NCBI GenBank assembly: GCA_029263315.1
Contig: JAJCXR010000049.1
Location: 62,001-126,000 of the forward strand
Origin: Acidobacteriota bacterium
GTDB taxonomy: Bacteria > Acidobacteriota > Thermoanaerobaculia > Multivoradales > J023
Direction: 5' to 3'
Length of the DNA stretch: 64,000 nucleotides
Part shown: piece after piece, positions 31,853 to 41,470 of the stretch
Numbering within the stretch: the stretch's first letter is position 1
How the letters are laid out: each line of letters opens with the position of its first letter
Position numbers and translations under genes: made by a program
Notes under the pieces: model-generated
Told to the model about the DNA's origin: nothing
Database searches by the model: none
What the model saw: the letters and a program-made list of their open reading frames with translations, nothing else

Positions 31853-34675
31853 ATGAAGGCCAAGACCAGCGCCCTGTGCATTGCCATCCTATGCTCCTTG
31901 TCGAGCCCGCAGACCGTCATCGCGGAGCACCTGCCACCTGGCGAGCTACTCGGCGAGCTCCTATTCGCCGACGGCTTCCAAACTGGGGATACTTCCCGGT
32001 GGTCGAATAGCGTCGGGGTGTCTCAACCCTGTGCCGCGGGGCTTCCCCTCGGCGGTCCTTTGGCCGGTGATCTGGGCGCCCCGCCGGCCACCAGCCATCA
32101 GCAGATCGCCTGTCTCGAGATCCGCAACGACTTGAGCCGGGATCGCCTGGAGGTGGCCCACGCGGGCATCCCACTGGCTCCGGAGCTGAGCTTGCTGACC
32201 ACCGACAACCTGCTACTGGTGGGTCCCGGAGAGCAGCGCATCGCGTCCCAATTCCGCGTCCTGTCCCGCTGGGGTGCCGCCCCGGACGATGTCACCGCAC
32301 CGATCCGCTGGCTGGAGGTGATGGCACCGGTCCGCGCCGCGACCGCGGGCCTGACGACGCTGGCGTTGCGTCTGTACGACAGCCTGACCCCTCCCCAGGA
32401 CGATTTTGCGGTATCGATCACTTCCCAAGGGCAGGACTTCGTCGTCGACACCGGGCTGGCAACCTTCACCCTCGACCCCGAGAATCCAGCCCTCTTCGAG
32501 AGCATGGCCATCGACCTCGACGACGACGGCATCGGACGCACCGCCATCTATGCCCACAGCCCGGGGGCCGGGCCCCGCTTGCAGGTGGACGGCACCGTCC
32601 TCGATACGGCGACGGCGGGAGCCATCGCCGTCGACAGCGCTGGTTTCCGCATCATCGAGAACGGGCCTGTGCGAGTCACCGTCGCTTTGAAGGGCCACTT
32701 CTCGGCTTCAGGGGGCACGACGCTCTGCATCCTCGACGGCGGCTCCTACGAGCCCTTTGCCTACACCCTGGTGGCCAGCTTCGAACGTGGCAGCCGCGAC
32801 GTCACGTGGCGGTTTCATGTGCGCAACGAATGCAGCGACGGATCGGGCGCCGGTTGGACAGACGAAGCCGTCACCGTCGATGGCGCTTCCTTCGAGCTCC
32901 CCTTCACCCTGGGAACCCCCACCAGTCATTTCGCTGGCAGCGGCATGGTCACCGATTCGAGCCCGGGATTCACCGGGCTGACGCTGGTGGAGCAGCAAAA
33001 GGGGGCCGGTAACCCGTGGCTGCGTCGGGCCCGTGTCACCCTCGATGGCGTCCTCCAGGAAAGCGATAGCAGCTTCGCACAGCCCATGGTGGCGGTCTCC
33101 GACGAAGATGTGGTGGTGGCCGGTCATATGGCGTGGATGCGCTTTCGGGAGCCCCAAGCCCTGGCCATCGATGATCGAACCCTCTCCTTGAGGATCATCA
33201 GCGAACCCCTGGTGGTGGGCGAAGGCAAGGGCATCTGGAGCCTGGGACGCCTCAGCCTGCGCCCTGCCGAGCCGGATATCAATCTGGACGTCAACTCAGG
33301 CATCCCTCCGCTGCCACCGGCGCAGGAACAGTTGCAGACTTTGCGCCTCGAAGCCACGGCTGCCTTGGAGCGTCGCTTGATGGTGCGCGCCCCCCTCGAC
33401 CTGGTCAATGCCTCCGGGGTTTTCGCCTCCATGGGCCAGAGCGGCGGCAGCGCCGTCGAGACCGCCTATGCGGCGCAAATGATGGACTTGCACAACGACA
33501 CCGTGTTGCCCGGTGGCCAGTGGGATCGGGCCAAGTGCTTCGGTTCCCAGCTGTGGCCGGAGGTCCAGCTAGACGGAGCCGCGATCACCAATGCCACGCC
33601 CTTTGATCACAACAGCGCCATGAACTACTGGAATCCCTCCGGGGCCGAGCTTCTCGAGTTTCTGCGTTCCGGAGATCCCCGCTGGGTGTGGGATTTCGCC
33701 CTGCCGGAGAGCTGGCTGCAGATTTACACGGCGTATCTCAATGTCGGTGATCAAACCCACAGCAATCGCAACGGGCTGGCGGTGAATTCCGGCGGTACCG
33801 GTGAAGGGCAATGGCACCGAAGTGCCTTCGGCTCCGACGACTACACCTACGACCTTGGCCAGCACTTGGCCTATGCCCTACACCCCACCCCCACGCACCT
33901 CGACCGCTTTCGCCAAGCCGGACGCACCGTGGTGGATCGTTACTCCATACCGCAGAGTCAACAGGCGACCCGGGAGCAGTTCGTCAACCAAGTCAACTTG
34001 ACCCGTCAGGTGATCCAGCACTTCGAGATGCTGGCCAATTGTGCCGAGTTTGTAGCCGGGGCCGACGGTGACGCTTGTCGAAGCCGACTGCATGAGATCG
34101 TCGCCGAGCTCGCCCAGGACAACCTGGCCGCCGGCATGATGTGCCAAGCGGACATCCCCTCCCCCACCTTCTGCTCCCAGCCGCAGCAATTCATGCAAAA
34201 CGCCCACATGTACCACTTCCTGCATCGCTACTTACGCCATTGGGGGGATCCGGACGGCAATCTCCAGCGGGCCTTGGTGGAGGGCCCCCTCAACCACTAC
34301 ATCTACGGCATCGACAAGCTCGGCAACGGCACCTCCATCGATGTCGCGGGAGATTGGGCCTCCCGCTTGGAATGCGATCTCACCGCCGGCGGTACCACCG
34401 TCAGCGACTGCATGCCGGCCCCGGACAGCGACAACAACCTGGCCATGTACAATCCCAACAAACCCCACACCGCCGCCCTGTTGCTGATGGCCCACGAGCT
34501 CGATCCGACCCTCGGCATGTGCCAGATCGTCCAAGACGCCTACGACGCCATGGACCTGCCCCAGCTGTGGAGCGATTTCAACGGCGACAATGCCGGTTGG
34601 TGGAAGGGCGCCGCCCAGATGATGCAGGGCATGGTGTTCGGCGTCGGCATCTACGACACCTGTGCCATGCCCTGA
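31853..34675 (+). CDS. Large secreted protein, possibly RIFT-barrel/alpha-toroid polysaccharide-lyase-like
   Basis: A 940-residue exported protein; ATG 31853 has GAGGA upstream, and the longer open frame to 29936 is a shadow of the neighbours. A signal peptide (SALCIAILCSLSSPQTVIA) is followed by LLFADGFQTGDTSRWS, a motif also found at the C terminus of the next protein. The N-terminal half is beta-rich (FVVDTGLATFTLD, ENGPVRVTVALKGHF, RGSRDVTWRFHVRNE), recalling PcRGLX/YetA-like RIFT barrels. The C-terminal half is helical and His/Trp-rich (HNSAMNYWNPSGAELLEFL, QHLAYALHPTPTHLDRFRQ, NAHMYHFLHRYLRHWGD), as in alpha/alpha toroids of polysaccharide lyases. Enzyme activity is only a suggestion. 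Confidence 0.75.
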   Translation: MKAKTSALCIAILCSLSSPQTVIAEHLPPGELLGELLFADGFQTGDTSRWSNSVGVSQPCAAGLPLGGPLAGDLGAPPATSHQQIACLEIRNDLSRDRLEVAHAGIPLAPELSLLTTDNLLLVGPGEQRIASQFRVLSRWGAAPDDVTAPIRWLEVMAPVRAATAGLTTLALRLYDSLTPPQDDFAVSITSQGQDFVVDTGLATFTLDPENPALFESMAIDLDDDGIGRTAIYAHSPGAGPRLQVDGTVLDTATAGAIAVDSAGFRIIENGPVRVTVALKGHFSASGGTTLCILDGGSYEPFAYTLVASFERGSRDVTWRFHVRNECSDGSGAGWTDEAVTVDGASFELPFTLGTPTSHFAGSGMVTDSSPGFTGLTLVEQQKGAGNPWLRRARVTLDGVLQESDSSFAQPMVAVSDEDVVVAGHMAWMRFREPQALAIDDRTLSLRIISEPLVVGEGKGIWSLGRLSLRPAEPDINLDVNSGIPPLPPAQEQLQTLRLEATAALERRLMVRAPLDLVNASGVFASMGQSGGSAVETAYAAQMMDLHNDTVLPGGQWDRAKCFGSQLWPEVQLDGAAITNATPFDHNSAMNYWNPSGAELLEFLRSGDPRWVWDFALPESWLQIYTAYLNVGDQTHSNRNGLAVNSGGTGEGQWHRSAFGSDDYTYDLGQHLAYALHPTPTHLDRFRQAGRTVVDRYSIPQSQQATREQFVNQVNLTRQVIQHFEMLANCAEFVAGADGDACRSRLHEIVAELAQDNLAAGMMCQADIPSPTFCSQPQQFMQNAHMYHFLHRYLRHWGDPDGNLQRALVEGPLNHYIYGIDKLGNGTSIDVAGDWASRLECDLTAGGTTVSDCMPAPDSDNNLAMYNPNKPHTAALLLMAHELDPTLGMCQIVQDAYDAMDLPQLWSDFNGDNAGWWKGAAQMMQGMVFGVGIYDTCAMP

Positions 34676-34731
34676 CCCCCTCGAAAGCGAGGTGGAGATT
34701 CTTGCAGCAGACCCAGCTTGGCCACGAGCGC

Positions 34732-35946
34732 TCAGGGCACAGCGGCCGACCAGCTGGCGGTGGATCCGGCTTCGAAGCCGTCGCCGAACAGGAGGTTGAG
34801 GGCGCTGGGACTCTCCAGGCGGGCGATCTCGCCGCCGGAGGTGATGTAGATTTCCCCTTGCTCGTCCTCACCGTAGCCCACGGAGTTGAAACCCGGTAGG
34901 TCGTCCCATTGGGTGATCTCCCAGACCTCCGGAGAGGTTTGACGGGCGAACCAGGACTCGCCGGAGCACCAATCGTGGAACAGGGCGTAGCCGTTGAGGC
35001 TGGGGATGGCGCTGCCGCGGTAGACGTAGCCCCCGATGATGGAGCAGGCACCGGTGCCGTGGGAGACCTCGAAGAAGGCGTCTTCGAGGGTTTCGCTACC
35101 GTCGCAAAAGCCCGGAAAGGCGTCATGGTTGCCCTCCCGACAAGGCCAACCGAAGTTCAGCCCACCTTCGCCCAAGGCGGCAAAGCTCATCTCTTCCCAA
35201 TCGCCTTCCCCCACGTCGCCGATGATCAGATCACCGGTCAGGCGATCGATGCTCCAACGCCAGGGATTGCGCAGCCCTGAAGCCCAGATTTCGTCCGCAG
35301 CCGACGGATCGCCCACAAAGGGGTTGTCAGGGGGAATGGCATAGGGCGTCCCCCCATCGACATCAATGCGCAGCATCTTACCGAGCAGGTTGCTCATGTC
35401 CTGGGCCGTGGCGAAGTCGCCTCCGTCGCCCATGCCGATGTAGAGATAGCCGTCCGGACCGAAGTGGATATCGCCACCGTTGTGATTGGAGAAGGGTTGC
35501 GTCACCTTCAGGATGACCAGCTCCGATCCTTCCTCGGCGACGTTGGCATCGCCCGCCGAGCCGCTAAAACGGACGACGACGGTCTCGTGGCCCTTCCCCG
35601 CCGCTCGGGTGTAGTTGACGTAGAAGAAGCCATTGCTGGCATAGCTCGGATGGAATGCCAAGCCGAGCAGCCCGAGCTCGCCGCCGGAAGCCACCAGATC
35701 GTTGATGTCCAAGAAGGGGCTCGGCTGGACGACGCCACCGTCGATCACTTGAATCACCCCATCCTGCTCGACCACGAACAAGCGACCGCTGCCGTCGCCG
35801 GCATGGCGAATGGCCACCGGTGAGTTGAACCCCGAAGCTATGGTCACGAAGGTCAAGTCGTCTGGGATCTGGGCCATGGACGGCGGACTGATCCCGACGA
35901 TGCAAAAAGACAAAGCAATGCCAAGAGTTGTTTGGAACCGTCGCAT
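34732..35946 (-). CDS. PQQ-dependent sugar dehydrogenase-like (GSDH) six-bladed propeller, secreted
   Basis: A 404-residue exported protein with a signal peptide (GIALSFCIVGISPPSMA) and AGGAGA before its ATG. Motifs of the soluble glucose/sorbosone dehydrogenase family are present: LGLLGLAFHPSYASNGFFYVNYT, FSNHNGGDIHFGPDGYLYIG with the catalytic-type His, GDGGD, IWASGLRNPWRWSID and GGYVYRG. It would oxidise a sugar with PQQ in the periplasm or outside. The C terminus ends LLFGDGFEAGSTASWSAAVP, a tail seen on other secreted proteins and near the N terminus of the preceding gene's product. The two genes converge. Confidence 0.88.
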   Translation of the reverse strand: MRRFQTTLGIALSFCIVGISPPSMAQIPDDLTFVTIASGFNSPVAIRHAGDGSGRLFVVEQDGVIQVIDGGVVQPSPFLDINDLVASGGELGLLGLAFHPSYASNGFFYVNYTRAAGKGHETVVVRFSGSAGDANVAEEGSELVILKVTQPFSNHNGGDIHFGPDGYLYIGMGDGGDFATAQDMSNLLGKMLRIDVDGGTPYAIPPDNPFVGDPSAADEIWASGLRNPWRWSIDRLTGDLIIGDVGEGDWEEMSFAALGEGGLNFGWPCREGNHDAFPGFCDGSETLEDAFFEVSHGTGACSIIGGYVYRGSAIPSLNGYALFHDWCSGESWFARQTSPEVWEITQWDDLPGFNSVGYGEDEQGEIYITSGGEIARLESPSALNLLFGDGFEAGSTASWSAAVP

Positions 35947-35982
35947 GTCGACTCTCCTGTTGAGCCTGTTGAAGGCCCTGGT

Positions 35983-36076
35983 TTAGGGTCCGCGCCAAAA
36001 TAACTTCCCCATTCGGGGGCAATTGCATCACCCTCGCCCCCTCGATGCTGGGAACTTATTTCTTTGCGGACCCTTA
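35983..36076. mobile_element. MITE-like element, short copy (A)
   Basis: An 88-base element (35986-36073) with terminal inverted repeats starting GGGTCCGC, imperfect over 24 bases (19 matches), flanked by TTA on both sides as a possible target duplication. It matches the longer copy at 56.8 kb in opposite orientation but lacks an internal segment of about 70 bases. No coding capacity. It fills most of the gap between the amidase and the sugar dehydrogenase gene. Confidence 0.75.
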
Positions 36077-36138
36077 GGCTACTTATGAAGACTTCGCGCC
36101 GGGAACATAGCACAGTCGCTATATGACGGGACTCCACC

Positions 36139-37542
36139 TCACCTACCCAACGGTGGCGCCGGCAGCGGAACCAGCTCTTGCACCCATCTGGCCACCGCCA
36201 GGGCTGCTTCTTCACCTTGCGGCGGCGCCACGATTTGCAGACCGGCGGGCAAGCCGTCGGCGTCGAGACCGCTGGGTACCGAAGCGACGGGTAGTCCGGT
36301 CAAGGTGAGGACAAACGTTGTGGCCACCCAATCGATGTAGGTCTCCATGGGCTTGCCGCCGACGGTGGCCGGATAGTTCATTTCGACATCGAAGGGCGCC
36401 ACCGGCAAGGTTGGGGTCAGCACATGGTCGTAGCGTTGGAAGAGATCGTAGAAGATGTCCCACAACCGGGTCCGAGTGCGCTCGGCTTCCGCCAAGGCGG
36501 AGCTGGTCACCTCGAGACCGGCCCGGATATTGCCCGCCAGGTTCTCACCGAATTGGTCTAGATGCTCTAAGCGGCCCATCTGCTGTGCCACCATCCACAG
36601 CCCACGCAGGGCCAGGAAGGGACGGCGGGCGAAGGACAAATCGAGCTCGATGTCTTCGACCTCGGCGCCGGCTCGGCGCATGGCGTCCACCGCCCGCTGG
36701 CAGACTTGGCGCACCGAGGCATCGACGCCGATGCCGGCCACATCGGGGCAATAGGCGAAGCGGGTACCTTGCAAGGTGCTGTCGCGGACTCGGCCGAGGA
36801 AGTCCCTGCCCACCACCGGTTGGTAAAGGGGTGAGCGGGGCGTCGGCCCCGCCGTCGCCGCCAGGGCCAAGGCCACGTCCTCGGCGGTGCGGGCCATGAA
36901 ACCCGAGACCTGGTAGGTGTCCCAGTGGAAGTCCGAGGGAATTGTCGGCACCAGGCCCGGTGACGGACGTAGCCCGACGACGCCGCAGAAACCGGCGGGA
37001 ATGCGCAACGATCCCCCCAGGTCCGTCCCTTGGGCGAGGGCGATCATGCCACTGGCCAGGGCCGCCGCCCCGCCGCCGGTGGAACCGCCGGCGCTACGCT
37101 CCAGGTTCCAGGGATTGCGCGTCCGGCCGAAGACTTCATTGAAAGTATTGCCGCCGGTGGCGAATTCGGGGGTATTGGTTTTGCCCAGGATGATCGCTCC
37201 GGCCTTGCGCAGTCGTTCCACCACCAGAGCGTCCTGGCTGGGCACGTTGTCGGCGTAGACCGTCGAGCCATAGGTGGTGCGCATCCCGGCGGTCTCGGTG
37301 ACATCTTTGATCCCCACCGGCAAACCGTGCAGCAGCCCTTGCGGCTCCCCGGCGGCGGTTTTGCGGTCGAGCTCGCGGGCCTCCTCGAGGGCCGTATCCG
37401 AAAGGGTGCAGATGGCCCCGATCCGGCCGTCCAGGGCTTCTATCCGTTGCAGGCACGATTGGATCAACGACTCGGCGGTGATCTCTTGACGCTCCAACAG
37501 GCGTCGCATCTCGACGGCGGACAAGGTGGCAAGCTCGGTCAT
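36139..37542 (-). CDS. Amidase-signature family amidase
   Basis: A 467-residue hydrolase of C-N bonds in amides. The Ser-cisSer-Lys triad is visible: Lys79 in LPVGIKDVTET, Ser154 in SAGGSTGGGAAALASG and Ser178 in GTDLGGSLRIPA. The rest (KTNTPEFATGGNTFN, GPMART-like GFMARTAEDVALAL, TLPVAPFD) also follows the family. It lies 48 bases after the FAD subunit of the molybdenum hydroxylase on the same strand, so it may cleave an amide intermediate produced by that enzyme, for example from an N-heterocycle. It is not GatA: the context lacks gatB and gatC. Substrate unknown. Confidence 0.88.
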   Translation of the reverse strand: MTELATLSAVEMRRLLERQEITAESLIQSCLQRIEALDGRIGAICTLSDTALEEARELDRKTAAGEPQGLLHGLPVGIKDVTETAGMRTTYGSTVYADNVPSQDALVVERLRKAGAIILGKTNTPEFATGGNTFNEVFGRTRNPWNLERSAGGSTGGGAAALASGMIALAQGTDLGGSLRIPAGFCGVVGLRPSPGLVPTIPSDFHWDTYQVSGFMARTAEDVALALAATAGPTPRSPLYQPVVGRDFLGRVRDSTLQGTRFAYCPDVAGIGVDASVRQVCQRAVDAMRRAGAEVEDIELDLSFARRPFLALRGLWMVAQQMGRLEHLDQFGENLAGNIRAGLEVTSSALAEAERTRTRLWDIFYDLFQRYDHVLTPTLPVAPFDVEMNYPATVGGKPMETYIDWVATTFVLTLTGLPVASVPSGLDADGLPAGLQIVAPPQGEEAALAVARWVQELVPLPAPPLGR

Positions 37543-37590
37543 CGGGATCTCCCAGCAAAAAGCAGGCTCTGTGGGTCGGCAAAAAGTATC

Positions 37591-38463
37591 TCAGTCGGCG
37601 GCGGCTCTGGCGACGGCCTGGCTCAAGGTACGACGGGTCAGCACCTCGGCCAGATGGCGTCGGTAGTCCTTGGAGGCGTGAATGTCCGCCGGTGGATCGA
37701 TATCCTGGTGGGCGACGATTTCAGCCACCCGTTGCAGTAGGGAGGCACCCATCGGCTGGCCTTCCAAGGCCGCTTCCCCCAGGTGGGCGCGCACCGGCCC
37801 TTCCCCGACGCTGAGCAGGGCAAGGCGGGCTTGACGACAGACGTGCCCCTCTAACTCCAAGACCACCGCCACCCCCACCAAGGCAAAGTCGCCTTGACGG
37901 CGTGAGAATTCCTGGAAAGCCCAACCGCTGCCGGGGGCCAGATCCGGGATCTCCACCTCCAGGAGCAAGTCCTCGGGACCCACCGCCGTCTCGAAAAGAG
38001 AGATGAAAAAATCGTCCGCTGCTACCCAATCCTCACCCCGTTGACGCCGAATGCGGAATCGGCCATTTAACACCGAAACCACGGCGGGCAGCTCCGAGGC
38101 CGGATCGGCGTGGGCCAGACTGCCGCCGAAGGTGCCACGATTGCGGATCTGCGGATGGGCGATGCTAGGCATGGTCTCGGCCAACAACGGGGCCCGCCGG
38201 GCCACCAAGGGGCTACGCTCCACCGTCCTCTGGCGACACATGGTGCCGATGTGTAGCCCGTTGTCGACCTCGCGCAGGCCGGCCAGGCCTTCGACCCCGT
38301 TGAGATCGATGACCACCTCCGGCTGCGCCAGACGAAAGCTCATGGTGGGGATGAAGCTCTGGCCCCCCGCCAAGACCTTGGCGTCGTCTCCGTATTGGCG
38401 CAGCAGGTCCATGACCTCGTCGACCGTCTGCGGAGCAAAATAGACAAAGGGTGCCGGTTTCAT
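37591..38463 (-). CDS. Molybdenum hydroxylase, FAD-binding medium subunit (CoxM/XdhB-like)
   Basis: A 290-residue FAD-binding subunit of the xanthine dehydrogenase/CO dehydrogenase family. FAD-binding motifs are AGGQSFIPTMSFRLAQP and IRNRGTFGGSLAHADPASELP, as in CoxM. The C-terminal domain (KDYRRHLAEVLTRRTL) is also typical. Its ATG overlaps the stop of the large subunit gene (ATGA), and it passes electrons from the iron-sulfur subunit to an acceptor. Subunit order here is small-large-medium. Confidence 0.92.
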   Translation of the reverse strand: MKPAPFVYFAPQTVDEVMDLLRQYGDDAKVLAGGQSFIPTMSFRLAQPEVVIDLNGVEGLAGLREVDNGLHIGTMCRQRTVERSPLVARRAPLLAETMPSIAHPQIRNRGTFGGSLAHADPASELPAVVSVLNGRFRIRRQRGEDWVAADDFFISLFETAVGPEDLLLEVEIPDLAPGSGWAFQEFSRRQGDFALVGVAVVLELEGHVCRQARLALLSVGEGPVRAHLGEAALEGQPMGASLLQRVAEIVAHQDIDPPADIHASKDYRRHLAEVLTRRTLSQAVARAAAD

Positions 38464-40856
38464 CGTCCCCCCCCACCGCGCTGCGACCCGCCACCGTGCT
38501 GCGACCCACCACCGTGCTGCGACCCGCCACCGTGCACCAAATCGAACAGCCGGTGCGGGCTCAGCGGAATTTCGTGGATCTTCACCCCAAGGCCCGACAG
38601 GGCATCTTCCACCGCCTGGGCAAAAAGCGCCCCCACCGGAATCGCCCCGGCCTCGCCGGCCCCCTTGAGGCCCAGTGGATTGAGCGGCGACGGGGTCACC
38701 ATGTGGGCCCCTTCGATGGTCGGCACGTCGGTGGAGGTGGGGAGCAGGTAGTCCATGAACGAGGCATTGAGCAACTGCCCCTCGTCGTCAAAGATCAGCT
38801 GCTCATAAAAGGCGTTGCCGATGCCCTGGGCCACACCGCCGTGGATCTGCCCATCGAGGATCATCGGGTTGATCACCTTGCCGCAGTCATGCACCACCAC
38901 GTACCGCAGGATCTCGACATCGAAGGTCTCGGTGTCCACCTCGAGGATCATGGCGTGCACACCGCTGGCGGTGGTGCCGCTGGCGGGCCCGAAGTAGGTG
39001 GTGGCCTCCAACCCGGGCTCGGTGCCGGGCACCACGGCACCGCGCATGGGATTGGCCTTGACCGCCAGCTCCCCCAAGGTCATGGCCGTCTTGGGCACAC
39101 CGCGTACCGCCACCTTGCCGTCCACCAGCTCCAGGTCCTCCTCGGCGGCCTCCAGCAGCTCGCTGGCCAAGGCCAGGATCTTCTTGCGCACCACCAAGGC
39201 GGCGGCATGGCACGCATTGCCCGCCACCACGGCGCCCCGGCTGGCGAAGGTGCCGCAGCCCCATTGGAACTCGCGGGTATCGCCGGTGGTCACCCGGACG
39301 TCGGCGATGTCGACCCCCAGCTGCTCCGCCACCACCTGCGCAAAGGAGGTGAAATGTCCCTGTCCTTGGGTCCCGACGCCGGTGGCGATGTTGACTTTGC
39401 CGCTGGCCTCGACGGTCACTCGGGCCCCTTCGTAGGGCCCGATGCCGGTGCCCTCAACGTAAGTCACCAAGCCGATGCCCACCGCCTTGCCTTGGGCCCG
39501 CAGCCGCGGTTGCTCCTCGGCGATGAAGCGCTGCCAATCGATCATCTCCGCCGCCTTGTCGACGGCCGGCAAATAGTCGCCGCTGTCGTACACCAAAGGG
39601 GCAAAATCCTGATAGATGATCTGGTGGTCGTGGGGGAAGTCTTCCTTGGCCAGCAGGTTTAGCCGCCGGATCTCCACCCGGTCGATGTCCATCTCGGCGG
39701 CGGCCAGGTCGAGCAGCCGTTCCATGACAAAGACGCCGTGCTGGCGCCCCGCCCCACGATAGGGGGTCACCAAGGTCTTGTTGGTGAAGATGGCTTTGAA
39801 TTCGCTGTAGTAGCTCGGCACCCGGTAACAACCGAGGAGGGTGCATTGGCTGTTGATGGGCACCGTCAAGCCGTAGGGATCGTAGGCCCCACCGTCGTGC
39901 AGGAAGACGTCCTTGATGCCGAGAATCCGGCCCGCGGCGTCGACGGCCATTTCCGCTTCGTGGGTTTGCCCCCGCTCGTGGGTGGTGGCGAAGAAATTCT
40001 CCTGCCGGTCTTCGATCCACTTCACCGGTCGGTTCAGCCGCATGGAGATCCAGGGAAGCAGCACCTCCTCGGGATAGAACATCATGATCTTGGGACCGAA
40101 GCCTCCACCGATGAAAGGAGCGATGACCTGCACTTGCGATTCCGACAGGCCGAGCATTGCCGCCAGGCCATTGCGGATGGGGATGGGTGCCTGGGTCGTG
40201 TCCCAAATGCGCAGATTCTGCTCCCGGCCGTCCCAGTCGGCCACCACCCCACGGTTCTCCATGGCAGCGGCAATGCCATGGTCATAGGTGAAGCGCCCCG
40301 AGACCACTCGAGTTGCCTGTCGGCGGGCCGTTTCGTAGTCCCCCTTGTGCTGCACCACGTGGGCCGCCAGGTTGGACTCCAAATCCTCATGGATCAATGG
40401 CGCCCCCGCCTCGAGGGCGGCGTCCATATCCGCCACCACCGGCAAGGGGTCGATGTCGGCACAAATTTCGGCCACCGCGTCCTCCGCCACATAGCGACTC
40501 TCCGCCACCACAACGGCGATGGGCTCGCCGACGTGCCGCACCTTGTGGCGGGCCAAGGGAACCTGCGTCCGCTCATGGAAAACGATGCCTTCAATCGGCG
40601 GCGGTGGCACCAACAGGGGCCCCGGACGCCAATAATCTCCCAGGTCATCGGCGGTATAGACCGCCACCACGCCGGGGTGTTGCAGAGCCGCCTCCACATC
40701 GACGCCGTTCAGCCGTCCATGGGCGAAGTCGCTGCGCAGGAAGGCGACGTGCAGCATTCCCGGCAGGTGGACATCGTCGACAAACAGGGCACCGCCGGTG
40801 AGCAAGCGGGGATCCTCACGCCGTTTGACCGGCTGGCCGAAGTAACGGCTGCTCAC
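38460..40856 (-). CDS. Molybdenum hydroxylase, large molybdopterin-binding subunit (form II CoxL-like)
   Basis: A 798-residue catalytic subunit that binds molybdopterin cytosine dinucleotide. It starts at GTG 40856, overlapping the small-subunit stop. Motifs: GGALFVDDVHLPGMLH, FIGGGFGPK, and the active-site loop PYRGAGR, which matches form II (AYRGAGR) rather than the AYRCSFR loop of true CO dehydrogenase. GTQGQGHFTSFAQVVAEQLG and KGAGEAGAIPV with the catalytic Glu follow near the C terminus. The substrate is probably an aldehyde or N-heterocycle such as a purine. The last about 20 residues are an odd HGGGSQ repeat tail. Confidence 0.92.
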   Translation of the reverse strand: MSSRYFGQPVKRREDPRLLTGGALFVDDVHLPGMLHVAFLRSDFAHGRLNGVDVEAALQHPGVVAVYTADDLGDYWRPGPLLVPPPPIEGIVFHERTQVPLARHKVRHVGEPIAVVVAESRYVAEDAVAEICADIDPLPVVADMDAALEAGAPLIHEDLESNLAAHVVQHKGDYETARRQATRVVSGRFTYDHGIAAAMENRGVVADWDGREQNLRIWDTTQAPIPIRNGLAAMLGLSESQVQVIAPFIGGGFGPKIMMFYPEEVLLPWISMRLNRPVKWIEDRQENFFATTHERGQTHEAEMAVDAAGRILGIKDVFLHDGGAYDPYGLTVPINSQCTLLGCYRVPSYYSEFKAIFTNKTLVTPYRGAGRQHGVFVMERLLDLAAAEMDIDRVEIRRLNLLAKEDFPHDHQIIYQDFAPLVYDSGDYLPAVDKAAEMIDWQRFIAEEQPRLRAQGKAVGIGLVTYVEGTGIGPYEGARVTVEASGKVNIATGVGTQGQGHFTSFAQVVAEQLGVDIADVRVTTGDTREFQWGCGTFASRGAVVAGNACHAAALVVRKKILALASELLEAAEEDLELVDGKVAVRGVPKTAMTLGELAVKANPMRGAVVPGTEPGLEATTYFGPASGTTASGVHAMILEVDTETFDVEILRYVVVHDCGKVINPMILDGQIHGGVAQGIGNAFYEQLIFDDEGQLLNASFMDYLLPTSTDVPTIEGAHMVTPSPLNPLGLKGAGEAGAIPVGALFAQAVEDALSGLGVKIHEIPLSPHRLFDLVHGGGSQHGGGSQHGGGSQRGGGGR
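38472..38531 (-). repeat. 18-base tandem repeat encoding HGGGSQ
   Basis: About three imperfect 18-base units (core CCGCCACCGTGCTGCGAC on the plus strand) lie in frame at the 3' end of the large molybdenum-hydroxylase gene and encode His-Gly-Gly-Gly-Ser-Gln units. The tail is not part of the enzyme fold. Confidence 0.75.
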
Positions 40857-41392
40857 GACATCTCTCCCGGCACGGCGCCTTCACCGAGCCCGTGCGCATC
40901 GCCTTGCCGTTGACGCCGACAGGCCAAACGCACCGCCTCGACAATGTTCTGATAGCCGGTGCAGCGGCACAAATTGCCCCCCAAGGCGTGGCGGATCTCC
41001 TCCTCGCTGGGATCGTCGTGCTCGGCCAGGAAAGGCACCAAGCTCATCAAGAAACCAGGGGTGCAAAAACCGCATTGCAGGGCGTGGGTGTCGCGAAACG
41101 CCTCTTGCAACGGATGCAGGGCCTCGGCGGTGCCCAAACCCTCGACGGTCTCGATCTCGTGATCATGGCTCTGCACTGCAAACATCAAGCACGAGCGCAC
41201 CGCCGCACCGTCGAGCAGGATCGTGCAGGCGCCGCACACCCCATGCTCGCAGCCCACGTGGGTACCGGTGAGCCGCAGATCGTGGCGCAGGAAATCACTC
41301 AGCAGGAGGCGCGGCTCCACCTCTCGCTCATGGACCTCGCCGTTGACCGTGAGTCGAATGGGATGACGATTCGAGGCAGCTGTCGTGGACAT
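40853..41392 (-). CDS. Molybdenum hydroxylase, 2Fe-2S small subunit (CoxS/XdhC-like)
   Basis: A 179-residue electron-transfer subunit with two 2Fe-2S clusters. The plant-type cluster is Cys48, Cys53, Cys56 and Cys68 (GCEHGVCGACTILLDG, RSCLM); the second is Cys107, Cys110, Cys142 and Cys144 (QCGFCTPGF, GNLCRCTGYQNI). AGGAGA precedes the ATG. It is the first of the three hydroxylase genes and begins 78 bases after the purine nucleoside phosphorylase gene, so co-transcription with the nucleoside genes is likely. Confidence 0.93.
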   Translation of the reverse strand: MSTTAASNRHPIRLTVNGEVHEREVEPRLLLSDFLRHDLRLTGTHVGCEHGVCGACTILLDGAAVRSCLMFAVQSHDHEIETVEGLGTAEALHPLQEAFRDTHALQCGFCTPGFLMSLVPFLAEHDDPSEEEIRHALGGNLCRCTGYQNIVEAVRLACRRQRQGDAHGLGEGAVPGEMS

Positions 41393-41470
41393 CGTTCGGA
41401 GTCTCCTAGAAGCTTTTCCCTTAGGGACGCACCGTCGAGACGACAGGCGCCCTGTTGTGTGTCTCGGCCC

